A stretch of DNA of 42,383 nucleotides from Schizophyllum amplum (GCA_007026445.1 VDMD01000172.1:1-42383); one strand, 5' to 3'; shown: positions 7,101 to 17,100, numbered from the stretch's first letter. Translations and numbers: made by a program. The notes: generated from the sequence alone by a model not told the origin.

Positions 7101-9973
7101 ACGAACCGCAGACGCGGAACGAACACCTCAGCATTGTGCCCGAGACCGCGCCTCCACAAGCGCAGCCTGAGCATGTTGAGTCACCGTCCGATGAAGAAGA
7201 CGAGATCGCACCGAGTCTGACCGAGCCTATACTCACGGCGATACCCAACCACACACGTGGTGTGCGCATTGAAGACCTCGTCCGTGGTAAATACCACTTG
7301 GATGACTTCTTTGCTAAGATCCTCGAGGAACCGAGTCATTTTCGGAACTTCGAGGTTCTCGACGGTCTTGTCTTCCTAAAGCAGGACTCACGACGCCTCC
7401 TCTGTATCCCGAATATCAAGGAAGGCGCCCGATCGGTCCGAGGGCTGATCATTCAGGAAGCACACACACTTCTGGCTCACTTGGGAGCTGCGAAAGTCAT
7501 ACCCGTCATACGCGATCAAGTATGGTGGAAGACTCTCGTGCCCGATGTTCAAAAGTTCATCGCGTCGTGCACGACTTGCGCCTGGAATAAGCCAAGCAAC
7601 CATAAGCCATACGGTCTACTGAACCCACTACCTGTGCCTAGCACACCGTGGGAAGCGATCGGCATGGACTTTACGGGGCCGTTCCCCGAGAGCGAGAATC
7701 ACAATGGAAAGTTCAACTATCTATTGGTAGTGATCTGCCTATTGACTGGAATGATCCATCTCATTCCCACTCGTACTACCGTTACCGCTAAGACTCTGGC
7801 CTACATCATCTTCGCCGAGATCTACAAGCTACACGGGTTGCCTAAGTACATTGTTAGTGACCGCGACTCGCTGTTCACGAGCATCTTCTGGACGCACTTG
7901 CACAAGCTCATCGGAACTGAGCTCCGCATGTCAACGGCATACCACCCACAAACCGATGGGTCAACTGAACGGGCCAATCGGACCATTGTTCAGATGATTC
8001 GGGAATGCGTCGAACCTGCGCAAACCGACTGGGTGATCAAAATCCCAGCGGTGGAGTTCGCTATCAACTCCGTCAGGTCGGAAAGTACTGGGTACGCTCC
8101 GTTCTTCCTGAATACCGGTCGCATGCCGCGCGCTATGTTGTGGGAAGACGCGCCGACAACTGAATATCCCGGAGTGCGGACTTACGCGCGCCGAGTTAAA
8201 CAAGCCATCATGCAAGCACATGACGCTGTTCTGGCAGCACGAGTCAAACAGACACGTGACGCAAACCGCCGCCGCATTCGTGCGCCCTTCGCAGAAGGCG
8301 ACCTCGTATACGTCTCGACTGCGAACATGAACTTCCCGAAGGGACGAGTTCGGAAACTCTTGCCGAAGTTCATTGGCCCGTATCGGATTTTGAAGGACTT
8401 AGGAAACGAAGCCTTCACGCTTGACTTGCCGAAAGAGCTCAAGCAGCGCGGTATTCACCCCCGATTCCATGCGTCCCTGCTGCGCATCCATGTGCCTAAC
8501 GATGATAGGCTTTTCCCTGGCCGACTCGAGACTCAGGTCGCCGACTTCGGTGCTTGGGAGAAAGAGTGGGCTATCGAGGAGATTGTCGGCCATCATGGCA
8601 GAGGCACTGATGCCATCTTGAAGGTTAAGTGGAAGCCCGGTGACATGTCCTGGATTCCAATCAAGAACGTGGCTACACTCGAGAAGGTGAAGCAGTATGT
8701 TGAAGCCCTCGAGGTCGAGTCAGTTGCAGACTTACCGGCTGGGTCGGAGCCCGATCCCGGCGATATCCAATTGTATGTTGGATGCATCGGTATCTCAATG
8801 GGGATTCCAGTGGTTGCGCGCTCAATTGAGGCGACAACTATGCTAAGCTGCCAGCACTTTATAAAGCCCGAGCAGTCAGTATGCTACCCAACCACTACAT
8901 CTCTTCCCATGTCTGCCCACGGGTCCAGCGACAGCTTCCCCGAGTTCACTCCTTCGCCTCCGGGTTCGCCTCGCATCACTGGCAACCTGCTCGAGGACTT
9001 CGCTGCGCCCGACGCCACCGCCACCATCACACCCACTGTTCCGATCATCACTGATGGCGGTGCGTCGAACGAGGTCCAACCGATGGATGTTGACAAGCCC
9101 GCGGTTGAGCCGGCCGCGCCGATCGCCGCGAAGACCCCCTGCACCGTCGAGGCCATCGTCGCCAACACCGCCACGGAGGTCGCTGCGCTCATCGAGGCCG
9201 AGCCGCCTGCACCCGTCTCCGCCAGCATGGCCGCCGCTCAGGAGATCGCGAAGAACGCCAAGCAGCAGGAGAAGGCCCGCGCCGGCGTCATGACGATTCG
9301 CATCCCACGCTTGTCCACCGCCGACCCCGCTAAGTCCGGCGCCGCCAACGTCACCAAGTCGAACAAGCGCCCTGCCTTCGGCGAACCCATCCTGCTCAGC
9401 AGCGCACGTCACCAAGCCGCGCAGGCCGCTCCCGCCTACATACGCATTCTGCCCCGCGGTTGGGCCCTTGAAGGAACCCGCCTGACCGTGCCCATCTACG
9501 GCCAAAACAAGAACTTCATCTATGCCGTATGCATTGACATGCGCACCATCGCGGAGTACATGCGGTTCAGCGACGCCATCACCGTGGGAGGGATTCACAA
9601 CGGAGTGGGGGAGGTACCTGTTGGATACGGAGAGTTCACTGAACTCCTCCGTCGGGCGAAGCTCGGCAAGCGCCTTTGCCCCATCAACCTCGAGACCGGT
9701 GAGGTGATCCCGATCCCCGACAACGAGCGCATCGAGCGCACGTTCTGGGTCCGCCAGCTGGCGAACATTCGGTCGGAGAGCGCTGCGCATAAGATGATGG
9801 ATGAACTCGAAGGGAAGCGTCGGGAGCTCACGGACGAGGAGCGTCTCCTCCGTGAGGCATCGGAGTTGGAGGCACTCCAGGGCCGCCTTGCGAACGCGCG
9901 CCGCGCCAAGGCCATCGCCGCCGCCCGCCTGAAGAAGGCCGAAAAAGGCAAGAAGAACGGGGATCATGCCTGA
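1142..9973 (+). CDS. Gag-Pol polyprotein of a Ty3/Gypsy chromovirus-type element
   Basis: This is a single 2943-codon frame with no gag-pol frameshift. In order: an acidic N-terminus; a capsid-like Gag segment (about 400-560); a Ser/Gly/Arg-rich stretch; and one zinc knuckle CX2CX4HX4C at 682-695. Then comes an extra region of about 400 residues (see findings) and an aspartic protease with DSGSS at 1195. Reverse transcriptase carries YLDD at 1513-1516. RNase H has the catalytic Asp at 1670 (TDGS). A long acidic linker has an RRGRPKGS AT-hook-like motif near 1840. Integrase follows with an H-H-C-C finger near 2107-2145 and the triad D2176, D2240, E2276 (35 residues between the last two). A divergent chromodomain lies at about 2474-2525. 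The remaining about 420 residues match nothing I know and end in a charged coiled coil. All catalytic residues are present. Confidence 0.95.
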   Translation: MAPKNQPRGPGGRFRPRASSLGSQPRHGAEGSFLSALSDPGSDMVGAHARDAQPSVSGDQVTELVTKPHDAASSHEPTAAAVGARGSSALDGAAPDESEVTAGAATRSPNHAQPASGLVPDAGVVPREEDISQSHSDEPLAQGTKYNTIVFTPKVVPENENMPRFLNHENEESYADDFMAGNSQDRPDKGKVPDIRNYGELDFDEVEQDPDIQRELLEAANDRRAKGAADHMSFTDYLPPRGTRETAEVEELHDIIHRKMMESAEYTALNAKLARQVSELREQREQLMEFMSNGSERSRAPSVARVMPKEVEPARDTPAVKRESVEATVPRVTPYQRATKSSSPEDKLRPSYQGSGESYWDKYMAMIRSRVVGLPKSNDDSESDDDDPAVKRARASKLKPQPPEVYDGREDDESFWTFVIDALQYVTDGQVATARQPDVVSRWLTGKARRFYKQNYMLSTSRSSKLDDFFRDLFDHCFSLNYKDKCRSKYKSCTQDGRDIREYMHELERFWVVLTEETDALRVLRFWDGLDAWLVKRLMEDGFNKEVDTLEPTYRRALELWQASYAARNQAKTRKPDEGGGSPPGRNGGSGGGSSSSRRSGGGNAPSAPARSSGGSFGGNTPRGRTNSDRSRPTGNKSGGQRSDQRRTFVSSNKGGSARAPPAYTPKKSPELLKRLREEGRCFRCESKDHISRNCPEGNQVPSRSSGPPGIAINTIALEKARSLDEKRASASARTVNLSVNMVGLEAEDSYLPRATFATMLCGECRPPWPPHYRSDCPTVAGEPLGKPHLFLQPLLDRHARLARANGNEPPSFCTGSSLRELLNDPMVADHVGVQCDPAYPGDMGKWRVRGAFALNRERAWPGDGAELFDAQYHADAPLTCLADGAPLRFVPVDGDGDCVELFETVGNEAGRDSAACPLRIPNSFFLRENFAMEDFVARLFCAGFGLGRAQTARAMSSYETNVVLGDLLAESVAYALNWALERSEDERRPSRRSRFVVFRPVGIPKTLVVGDTQLGTHWYLRVSDVDRGINLWSWYKYQRARYLATGTDRTSNPRKAPSRWFNPPIHVNARDRFDFWSERQGTFPVRWFREPVPDVVGDGGLEEAWFWMEGLVNVAPRAPELVSDIPVRRPLAEITARLLNIFAVAKARGAPATSSSARIPQRTSTFPRGSGRRIPRPIVLIVKINGHPCKALVDSGSSVDLVSSALATQLRLPLTEHDSQVSMTMAVSGSRSKCNFFTSVDFEWSAIHGQRTFDVLNLATYDVVLGTPFLYEYAISFSLNPPKILIGSVAALPLEGPHVDDLMTANMEPERDEHQLAEIREDLVRMALPLCKTMGETELPPLRAINHTIPIIDPDRRYPFRRSNCPTIFREQWNEKRDAYMKSGRWEFTTASNAVPMLLIAKNQREKTKLRTVVDLRARNDNTRKLSSPLPDQNAILRRVASARYWSILDGKDHYEQIRVAPEFEDVNIMATPDGNVKSKVMLQGDCNAVATCQAIMTHIFRPYLGVFMDVYLDDMIIYTNTLEEHVRGVRIVLDILEREKFYLGINKLHFLESEVRVLGRIVDEHGIRVDPARVDEIAKWPVPTNKRLVRAFCGAVGWLADNVAGIAAPLGVLHELCGETHRWEWGFTQQRAFEDCKRLVGASKRVARRGITLGVDGKPATRVWLLTDGSKSSLSGVVIEGEEWRTGDIIALFSAKLSTTQQNYPVHEIEMLAGVEAMLRHRDLLQGFHFTWVTDHRGLVHLLKQPNLSGRQARWLEKLAEFDFDVVYLPGVDNVLADALSRIYEGDAPGTVRAPSEYTSFDEDGSIDYDGMDITRPLVTELGTLAISAESTDEARPRRGRPKGSTKALNEWARAIAARGKGAVRLVVNSPAESAGEGSPERREPRLEGGTGTHELPGIPEAVVDGVVGDVMREQNDDFASDHSTRLPDSANKDELAERVNDAHAPAGPETSIEAHDSVSDTLEGVPAQAKASNSTADLSAVPEDEPQTRNEHLSIVPETAPPQAQPEHVESPSDEEDEIAPSLTEPILTAIPNHTRGVRIEDLVRGKYHLDDFFAKILEEPSHFRNFEVLDGLVFLKQDSRRLLCIPNIKEGARSVRGLIIQEAHTLLAHLGAAKVIPVIRDQVWWKTLVPDVQKFIASCTTCAWNKPSNHKPYGLLNPLPVPSTPWEAIGMDFTGPFPESENHNGKFNYLLVVICLLTGMIHLIPTRTTVTAKTLAYIIFAEIYKLHGLPKYIVSDRDSLFTSIFWTHLHKLIGTELRMSTAYHPQTDGSTERANRTIVQMIRECVEPAQTDWVIKIPAVEFAINSVRSESTGYAPFFLNTGRMPRAMLWEDAPTTEYPGVRTYARRVKQAIMQAHDAVLAARVKQTRDANRRRIRAPFAEGDLVYVSTANMNFPKGRVRKLLPKFIGPYRILKDLGNEAFTLDLPKELKQRGIHPRFHASLLRIHVPNDDRLFPGRLETQVADFGAWEKEWAIEEIVGHHGRGTDAILKVKWKPGDMSWIPIKNVATLEKVKQYVEALEVESVADLPAGSEPDPGDIQLYVGCIGISMGIPVVARSIEATTMLSCQHFIKPEQSVCYPTTTSLPMSAHGSSDSFPEFTPSPPGSPRITGNLLEDFAAPDATATITPTVPIITDGGASNEVQPMDVDKPAVEPAAPIAAKTPCTVEAIVANTATEVAALIEAEPPAPVSASMAAAQEIAKNAKQQEKARAGVMTIRIPRLSTADPAKSGAANVTKSNKRPAFGEPILLSSARHQAAQAAPAYIRILPRGWALEGTRLTVPIYGQNKNFIYAVCIDMRTIAEYMRFSDAITVGGIHNGVGEVPVGYGEFTELLRRAKLGKRLCPINLETGEVIPIPDNERIERTFWVRQLANIRSESAAHKMMDELEGKRRELTDEERLLREASELEALQGRLANARRAKAIAAARLKKAEKGKKNGDHA

Positions 9974-10113
9974 TTAGGGATTCGAGTTACCTACAAAAAG
10001 TTCGCGTTACTTATAAGACTGTTGACTGAACAAAGAAAATTACATAGACGAAAAGTACAAAAACAGCTTCTTACTTATCATTTACTTACTTCGAGAGCGC
10101 CTTGGAAGGCGCT
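9974..10113 (+). other. Retroelement 3' untranslated segment
   Basis: This AT-rich stretch lies between the gag-pol stop and the polypurine tract. It contains repeated TTACTTA units and no reading frame of note. Confidence 0.4.
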
Positions 10114-10122
10114 GGAGGGGGG
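10114..10122 (+). promoter_or_regulatory. Polypurine tract (plus-strand primer)
   Basis: GGAGGGGGG ends two bases before the 3' LTR. This is the expected place and composition for the RNase H-resistant primer of plus-strand DNA synthesis. Confidence 0.8.
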
Positions 10123-10124
10123 TA

Positions 10125-10413
10125 TGTGACGGATCCGTCCGTCACGTGCTTTAGACCCACATGGGTCCCGTCCACTTACTAAGAGCCCTGACTTTACTTG
10201 ACTTTGCTTGACTTGTAGTGACTTACAGTGACTCTCTCGGACTCGTATTGACTACCTACCTCGAGAGTCCTCCTGTGTATAAAAGCGGGTCCTCGCTGTA
10301 GGCGAGGACCAAGTGTTCTTATCGAGACATCGTTACTGAGACCCTCGTGTGAACCTTACCATCATTCCTTGAGCCGAGCCCGGCCCGCTCCCCGCGATCC
10401 CGTACTCGCCTCA
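10125..10413 (+). repeat. 3' LTR
   Basis: 289 bp, matching the 5' LTR at every base I compared, including the TATA box (10278-10284) and hairpin. It is followed directly by the second GCTCG target duplication. Confidence 0.95.
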
Positions 10414-10418
10414 GCTCG
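10414..10418. repeat. Retrotransposon target-site duplication, right (GCTCG)
   Basis: Matches 641-645. Removing the element and one copy restores a continuous MITE inverted repeat (GGGCTCGTCGGA, against GGGCCCGTCGGA in the other arm). Confidence 0.9.
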
Positions 10419-10641
10419 TCGGACCGTTGTCTGCCGAATCGCTCGCGTGTCAATAGATATGCTTTCCTTTCGGTGTAGAGCACAATTCACAGCACAAAAG
10501 CAGCCTTCATAGACGTGCACACTGCCTGAGTCACACACGCCGAGGTCTGGATTTTTTTCCCAACTACAGTATCGCAGGATCTGCAAAAAGGTGTAAACCA
10601 AGGCAATCGCGGGGATTCCCGAGGGCAGGCGGACCGACATA

Positions 10642-10737
10642 TCCGACGGGCCCAAACAGGAAACCCAGCGAGACTCAGCTCAAACTCAACTCAAACTCGA
10701 GCTCAACCTCGGGTTGGCGGCGCAGCTGAACAGGCTC
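10642..10737 (-). repeat. MITE right terminal inverted repeat
   Basis: The reverse complement of this 96-bp segment matches 555-645 plus 10419-10423 with only a few substitutions. It ends at GGCTC followed by TTA. Confidence 0.75.
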
Positions 10738-10740
10738 TTA

Positions 10741-11135
10741 GTCAAAGTCGCTCGACATCTCAAGGCCTCGATCCTTGTGCTGCTCACCAACGGGACTCCT
10801 TCTCGATGATATTAGCTCGCAGCTCCTGATCGCCAATGCCATCGCAGAGTGTTGCTGGGCGATGATTTGAGTGAGCCAGGCTGCCAGCAGACAGGTGGAC
10901 GAAATTGTGATTCGTGGGCCGCAAACCACTCCTTTCATGGATTCAGGTCGACAAGCCACGAGCGAGCGTTATTTGTGCACAATGGAACAAGATGATGATT
11001 TGAGACACAATCATACAGAAACTCGCGGAGTATTGGAAGTCGAGCAGACGATCGAGGCAGCACATGTCAATAGTAGATGGTATGGGCGTCGTTACAATAG
11101 ATATGTCGGAGGTCATTCAGCGAAGCCATGTACTT
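10741..11135. other. 3' flank of the giant GTPase gene
   Basis: 395 bp between the MITE and the stop codon of the minus-strand gene. Short open frames exist on both strands, but none has codon usage, domains or splice structure I can defend. It most likely holds the 3' UTR. Confidence 0.35.
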
Positions 11136-14100
11136 TCAACGAAGGAGAGCACCCCTAGGCTTGCGCAGGGAGTCGGCCAATCCCAAGAAGGTTTCAGCCA
11201 GTCGAACCTGAAGACGTGTGATCAGCAGTTTACATTTGACCTCGTTGCGTGGACGTACAGAATCAAGCGCTTCGGCATATGACGATTCTACGTACGCCGT
11301 CGCGGGAAGAGCTGGGTCCCTCGGCGCACGATTCTGCACGTCGCGCGCTATCTGAGCCATACGACGTAGGACCTCATTGCGCGGGCCAAAGGAAACAGCA
11401 TGGAAAGACAGGTGCTTCCTACGAATGATGTCAAGGCGAATGACATGTACTTGGGGACACTCGCGTACCCAAGCTGGACCGCGGCCTGACCAAGCGACTG
11501 CATAGTATGGTCGCTGACGCTGCTTTCCCCATCTGACAAAAATACTACGACCGGAGTTCTCAGAGTACAATGAGAGATAGTCCGTCAACTGACAATACCT
11601 AAACTCACCTTTCTGTACTCCAGTGTTGCCGCATAAGCGCTTCCGTGGCCTGCAGAGCGGCCGTGTAGTCAGTACCTCCACGTGCTGTGTGTGTGACAAT
11701 TGCATCGAGGAGCTGGTCGGCTGTCCGCGTAAAGTCGTTGGCAATGCAGGTCGCAACGACATGGTCGAAGAGTATGACACTGTACGCGTCCCTTCGTGCT
11801 GCCTGAGAGCCCGAGGCATTCACTGCTGCTTGGCGTGCCATCCAGAAACTATGCAGAGCGGAGTACACAGCACCAAGACGATTATTGGAATATCGGGCGA
11901 TGAGATTGGCACTGGGGGCGTTATTGAGCGGGCGGCGGTCTCCGGCGTCCATCGACCCAGAGCGGTCGATGACAAAGATGCTGTAAGCCTCGTCAATGAT
12001 GTACCAAGGAAGGATGGAAAGAGCGTACACGTGGAAGGCCTGTTGCAGCACAGCAGGATTTTTGCACGAGAAGTGGTGCCCGTCGCTCGACGTGTATCCC
12101 AAGCCTTGTCCCGGCGTTGTCTGTGGAGGATGGAAGACGGGCAGCGTGCAGTAAGACGGCTGGGCGGGAGTTGTTCCTGTCGCAGCATGCTCGGGTCCTA
12201 CATACGCAAAGTTAACAAGATTGGCTCTGGGAGGAGACATAGGTGATTTGTACCAGAGCACATGGCGTCGCTGAAGAACAAGTTCAGCTAACATTTCATA
12301 GCAGACATATTCCGACTTACCATTTCGCAAAGTTCGTTTGATCCTCTCTCGAGTACGGGTCTATCAGTTCGTGAGTGAAATACCTACTTTGCGGCGACCA
12401 ATGATGTGGAGCGTACCTCTGAAGCCTAGAAAAGATTACTCGATGAGTGACCAAGACAGTGCAAGGGAACAGCCGGCTTACCTGTGCGCTTCCAGAAGAG
12501 ATTGTGAGATATCCAGTCCTTAGGTTTGTCAGGATCAGGCCGCATGCGATCGTTGATGTGAAGAACGCCTTCCCCTTGGCAAGACACGTCCGCTTGTGCA
12601 CGGCAATAGTCAACATGGACGTGTCGACCCATCTCCTTACAAACCAAGTTGCAAAGCATGGGCGCCCCGTCGTCGTCAGCGCCGAATTTGTGTCCGTTGA
12701 GCTCGATAGTTCCGTCTTCGTCATCGAGGGCCCAACGAGTCTTCGACATAGAGCCGTGACTGGTGTCGTGCTCTTGCTGTGGATGACCTGTGGACTTTGC
12801 TCAACCCAGTATCGCTCAAGCGAGGATAGCGTTGACCGACCTAACGGCAAGACGCAATAGTAGCCACAGTTGTCGCACCTGTACATGCAGATACATCAGT
12901 ACGAAGAACGCCTAAGATCCGACCATGAGTGCAGACCTAGCTTCGCAGTGATGGAATGCGTTCGGCGCGATGTTGTGTGCGTGCGGTCCGTCGTGTGTTG
13001 TCCTGTCAGCCGGAATAGTCTTCGCGCATCGCAACTTCTTGGCAACTAGCAGCATTCGTTTATAAAAAAAATCACTGACATCTCGAAACACTAACCTTGC
13101 GTATACTATGGTCGTGACGGATGTCGGTAATCAATAATGCGGGCTGCGGGTCTACTTGTACACACCTTGGTGTATTGAAATGCCTCATGTCTACCGGTGA
13201 AGGTTGCCTCAACCGATAGCGGAGCAGTGTCTATCTCGCAAAAGCCCGCCGCCTCGCAATTCCTTGAGCAAGAATGAGACTGCCTGTGTCGTGGTCAGCG
13301 CGTATTATGAGGACTCAAATCTCTCAACAAACGCACCCGCAGAGATGATGTGCACCACGATCTAATGCATGAAGATGATTCGAATCAGAGCAAAGGCGTT
13401 GGCACAGCTCGCACTCCAAGGGGCACATGCGAACATCACAGACGTGTTCGTCGTGTTGTTCGTCGCTAAAGCGTACCAACATGATCGGTCAAGATCGAAG
13501 TACATACGAGGTATAAACCAAAGCGCACCTAGGAACTCGGCAAGTCCCAATGCACGAATATGAAGATCCATCTGGCAAGAGCACAGCGGCGAGGTCGCAT
13601 GGCTGCGTATCATATGTGAGTGTGACAGCCCATACGACTTTGCGCATGAGCTCACCATTCCGCACGCGTGAATCTGAGCCGCGCAGATATGCTCGTCATC
13701 TGCGTGGCCAGAAGTCTACAAATCAGATACCAAGTCAGATATATATATCTACAGGGCCCTAGGCTGGTTCATACCTTGATGCAGTCGCCGAGGCATCCAT
13801 TCTTGTCGCTAAGAGCGCAGGGCTCACCACAGAGATGTCGCTCAACGAGACAGCTGACGGAGCAAGTAGGTCAGAAAGATATGATATATGAGAGCGGAAT
13901 ACCCACATATGCTTTCCAGAATGCCCCGCGCTACCGGTACGTGTCAGTCAGGCGTTATATCTGGTATGAGAAAGTCTTACGGATATCCACAGTCCTCTTC
14001 GTTGTCCATGTGGTCATCGTCGAAGTCGCAAGGCAGAGTACACTTGTGGTTCGTTTGACAGTCGTGAGACTCACTTGAACTATGGCGACGACTTCTCAAG

Positions 14101-17100
14101 CAGATAAGATCACACCGCGAACACTTGACCTTGCAGAGCTCGACATCTGCTTTCATTTGCGCCCCGATGCTCGCGAAAGTGCGACGTAAGTTGTCGATGT
14201 TCGCATGCTCCGCCGTGAAGCGCTGCAGGTTAGCGTCAAGCCATGCCTGAACGTGCGCGACACGCAGATTGACAATCTCCTCGAGATACGATGAGAGGCT
14301 CGCCACCCAATCGCTCTCCGTTGAATTTGCTCGATTCCGATACCCGCTCCAGCTGATTCGCAGTGCAGCCAGAGCAGAGTCCGCATCTACGGCCTCTCCT
14401 GCCAGAGTGGATATATGAAAGACGGCGACGGTGTCCAGCATGTCAATCAGTTCATCAGTGTCGATGTTCTGTGAATCTGGTCAAAGCCTTCTGCGGATGG
14501 GCACTGCATCACACACCTTGAGTGGCTCGTCGTCAATCGGATCGGAAAACCCTCGGGCGAGCGCCACAGGTAAGAGCTCCAGTAGCCGACTAGCACGATG
14601 GGCAGCGAGAGTTTCTAGTGACAATTAACCATGATCGGTGGTGCTCAAAATCATGGACTTACGATCGATTGAGCCCCAGTCGTTACTCTGTGGATACCTG
14701 TCAGCCGCAGCAGCGGGTCTTCAGTGATGCTTTCCTACCTTGAGCTTTGCCATAAGCGTCTTGAGTGTCTGCAGGAATTCTCCACCAGAAGGATGAGTGA
14801 GCTCCTGCCTGTCCAAGGCGGACTTGAGAGTAGGGAAATAGCTATAGAACTGCTTTGACTCGATGACGGGCCATGGTATGATGCTCAGCTTGCCCGCGTG
14901 TAACTTGGAGATGAAATTGGCATCTTGTTCCTGCTGCACGATTTGCTAACGGGAGAGTTTCATCCGAGATTCCCAACAAAGACGAAGCATCTTCATACCT
15001 GGAACTTCAGCGAGAACCTGCGACAGATCAATGGGCGGTTACACTTGCAATGGCTGATCACCTACTCTTTCTTGATTTCATTCTTGTCCGAGTCGACGAC
15101 ATCCTGTGGAGGTATCCAGGGCGTCAGCAATACTTCGTCATGATACACAGCGACATGATATACCTTGATGATGATGACCAGCGTGGACTTGAAGAGAGTC
15201 GGATTCACTGCTGGATCCAAGACTGTAGACGATGACTGAAAAGACTGGAAGAGGCCTGTAATATCGCGCGATAGGGCAAAATTGTTACGGAAGAGGACCT
15301 GTATGGTTGAAGATATCAGACTGATATCCAGTATAGCCCCAGCGTTCTCACCAAGTTGGAGATCGCCGCGTTGAACAAGACTAGGAGCATGTCCTCCTGG
15401 GCGGAGCGCTCGATACTGTGTACACCTTCAATAGCATGCGACATGCGTGAGTTTTTCACTGATTATACATGCTATGCTCTTGCCTTCGAAATCTAAAGCG
15501 ACGACAAGGCATGTGTCCGTTGGCGTTACCGCCATCCATACCCCCTCTAAATATATTGAGCGAGGAAGCAAGGTTGCACAAGATGACAACCCACCAGTGG
15601 TTCTCATGGCGCTTCCCGCAAACGACGTATCCGCCAGATGATTCAAGGCAAAGCTTTTACCAACTGACTGTTCGCCTTTGGATATGTCAGCATAGTGTCA
15701 TCACAATAGGTAGGGCAGCTTACCCATGGACGAGACGACCTTGACGGGCTGTGTGCGAACTCGTCAGATGAAGTACTAGAGTACGGCAATGGATGACCAA
15801 TGTGGTATCACCTTTGTCGACTGATAGGATTGGAAGATCGACTCATACCACCCAACGGACAGAGCATCCACGATCTGTCCAACATCTGCACCAAGGAGCG
15901 ACTTCTCCAAATCCGCCGAGTGCACGCCGTCCTTGAGAGGGACGAACCGATTGTCGCGAGTGATAGCGATATGGATAGGGATGAGGCAGAACACATCGAC
16001 GAGCCATTCTCCCAGGTGAAAGCGAGAGATGTCTGAGTCCCACTCGACACCCGGCATGATGCCACCCTTGATGTCGTCGAAGGTCACTGCTTCAACAGCG
16101 ATGTCACGAAGGACTTTGCCCGTCGGTTTCCGTGTACGCTGTTCGAAGGACTGGATCATGTCGGCGAAGTGCGCGGCGAACTGGTCGCGATCATGCTTCG
16201 CGACGAAGACGAGGCTTTTACGCTGCCGGTTGACATCGGTCACAACGGTTTGCCGCGCGATAGCCGGGATGACAGGAAATCGAGTCCAAACGTCCGCGTG
16301 GCATTCGATGAGACTATTGTGCATCGTATGCGCACTAGCCTGCGATGACGACTTGACTCCCTTCTCTTGAAAGCTGAATTCCGTGACCTTCTTGGTGATA
16401 TCGAGGGCGTATGAGCGAATCGCGTTCTGGGAGTCGTCCATCCAGGCGAGGTGGACGATGTTGCGGCGCACAATAGACGTGAGCACGGCCGTCTCGTTCG
16501 CAAGAGGCAAGTCAAGAGTGATGCCCTCGGTTGACCCAAAGGTGATCCAATGGTAAGCGCGCGTGACTAGTGGGGAGCTATCCGTTTCCTTGAACACGAG
16601 CATGAGGCATGAACCGTCGGGCGAAGACAAGGCGTTGATAGGAAGTCTCTCGAGTGCGAGTGAGGCCGGCCTTATCATGGGACTTGTGAGCGAGGAACAG
16701 CAGATTAAAATCGAAGAACATACCTGAATTGCTGCGTCACAAGAGAGAATATACGAGCTTGCCCAGACACATCGATCAGCAAAACCTCCTCACTGCCACT
16801 AACCAGGCAAGTTTGATGGATGCTGGTCTCCCCGTTATACCAAGGCTTGAGTTCGACGACGTGCGCTGATCTGATGCTTGCGAAAGTCTCGTCGAACGCA
16901 TATATGTGCAAGAGCAGCTTATGCAGGGACATTGACATCAGACGAGCATGATACCTCAGTGACAAATAGCACCTACCCGCTGACGAGCGCACAGGGAAAG
17001 TAGTCGCGTTGTCTCATCAAAAGAGAAGATACTGTCCGCGCCCAGCTTCGCCCGGTCTAGCACTTTCATAGGCCGCCGATTCCCGGTAGCGCCGCCGAGT

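Larger units (their letters stand above)
646..10413 (+). mobile_element. Full-length Ty3/Gypsy chromodomain LTR retrotransposon
   Basis: Two 289-bp LTRs (646-934 and 10125-10413), beginning TGTGAC and ending CTCA, flank one long gag-pol frame. I found no difference between the two LTRs reading base by base. Matching GCTCG duplications sit on both sides, and a polypurine tract precedes the right LTR. Pol order is protease, reverse transcriptase, RNase H, integrase, chromodomain, which is Ty3/Gypsy order of the chromovirus type. The frame is intact and the LTRs are identical, so the copy is recent and may still be active. Odd points are the missing standard primer binding site (a T run lies there) and two extra protein segments described under the coding frame. 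Confidence 0.95.
555..10737. mobile_element. PIF/Harbinger-like MITE, split by a retrotransposon
   Basis: The outer ends are near-perfect inverted repeats beginning GAGCCTGTTCAGCTGCGCCG, flanked on both sides by TTA (552-554 and 10738-10740). A three-base TTA/TAA target duplication and a terminus of this kind are typical of the PIF/Harbinger (Tourist) class. With the retrotransposon and one copy of its target duplication removed, the element is about 410 bp (555-645 plus 10419-10737). It has no transposase frame, so it is non-autonomous. The inverted repeats extend about 96 bp each and contain short GAGTTGAGTTT-like direct repeats. The retrotransposon landed inside the left inverted repeat, so the MITE was there first. 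Confidence 0.7.

Noticed and set aside
8876..9967. Long minus-strand open frame (363 codons) opposite the end of gag-pol
   Set aside because: It lies entirely antisense to the pol C-terminal extension, is Gly/Arg/Leu-rich as expected from GC-rich shadow frames, and shows no domain.
10738..10959. Minus-strand frame beside the MITE, a candidate last exon of the giant GTPase gene
   Set aside because: The conserved family C-terminus (SLRKPRGALL) and its stop are already present at 11136; no acceptor joins the two.
12001..12050. Reading through the short in-frame intron just before the MIDAS of the VWA domain
   Set aside because: It keeps an open frame, but splicing at GTACGC...TTACAG gives the standard VWA strand FHVIFVIDRSGSM, while read-through inserts unrelated residues.
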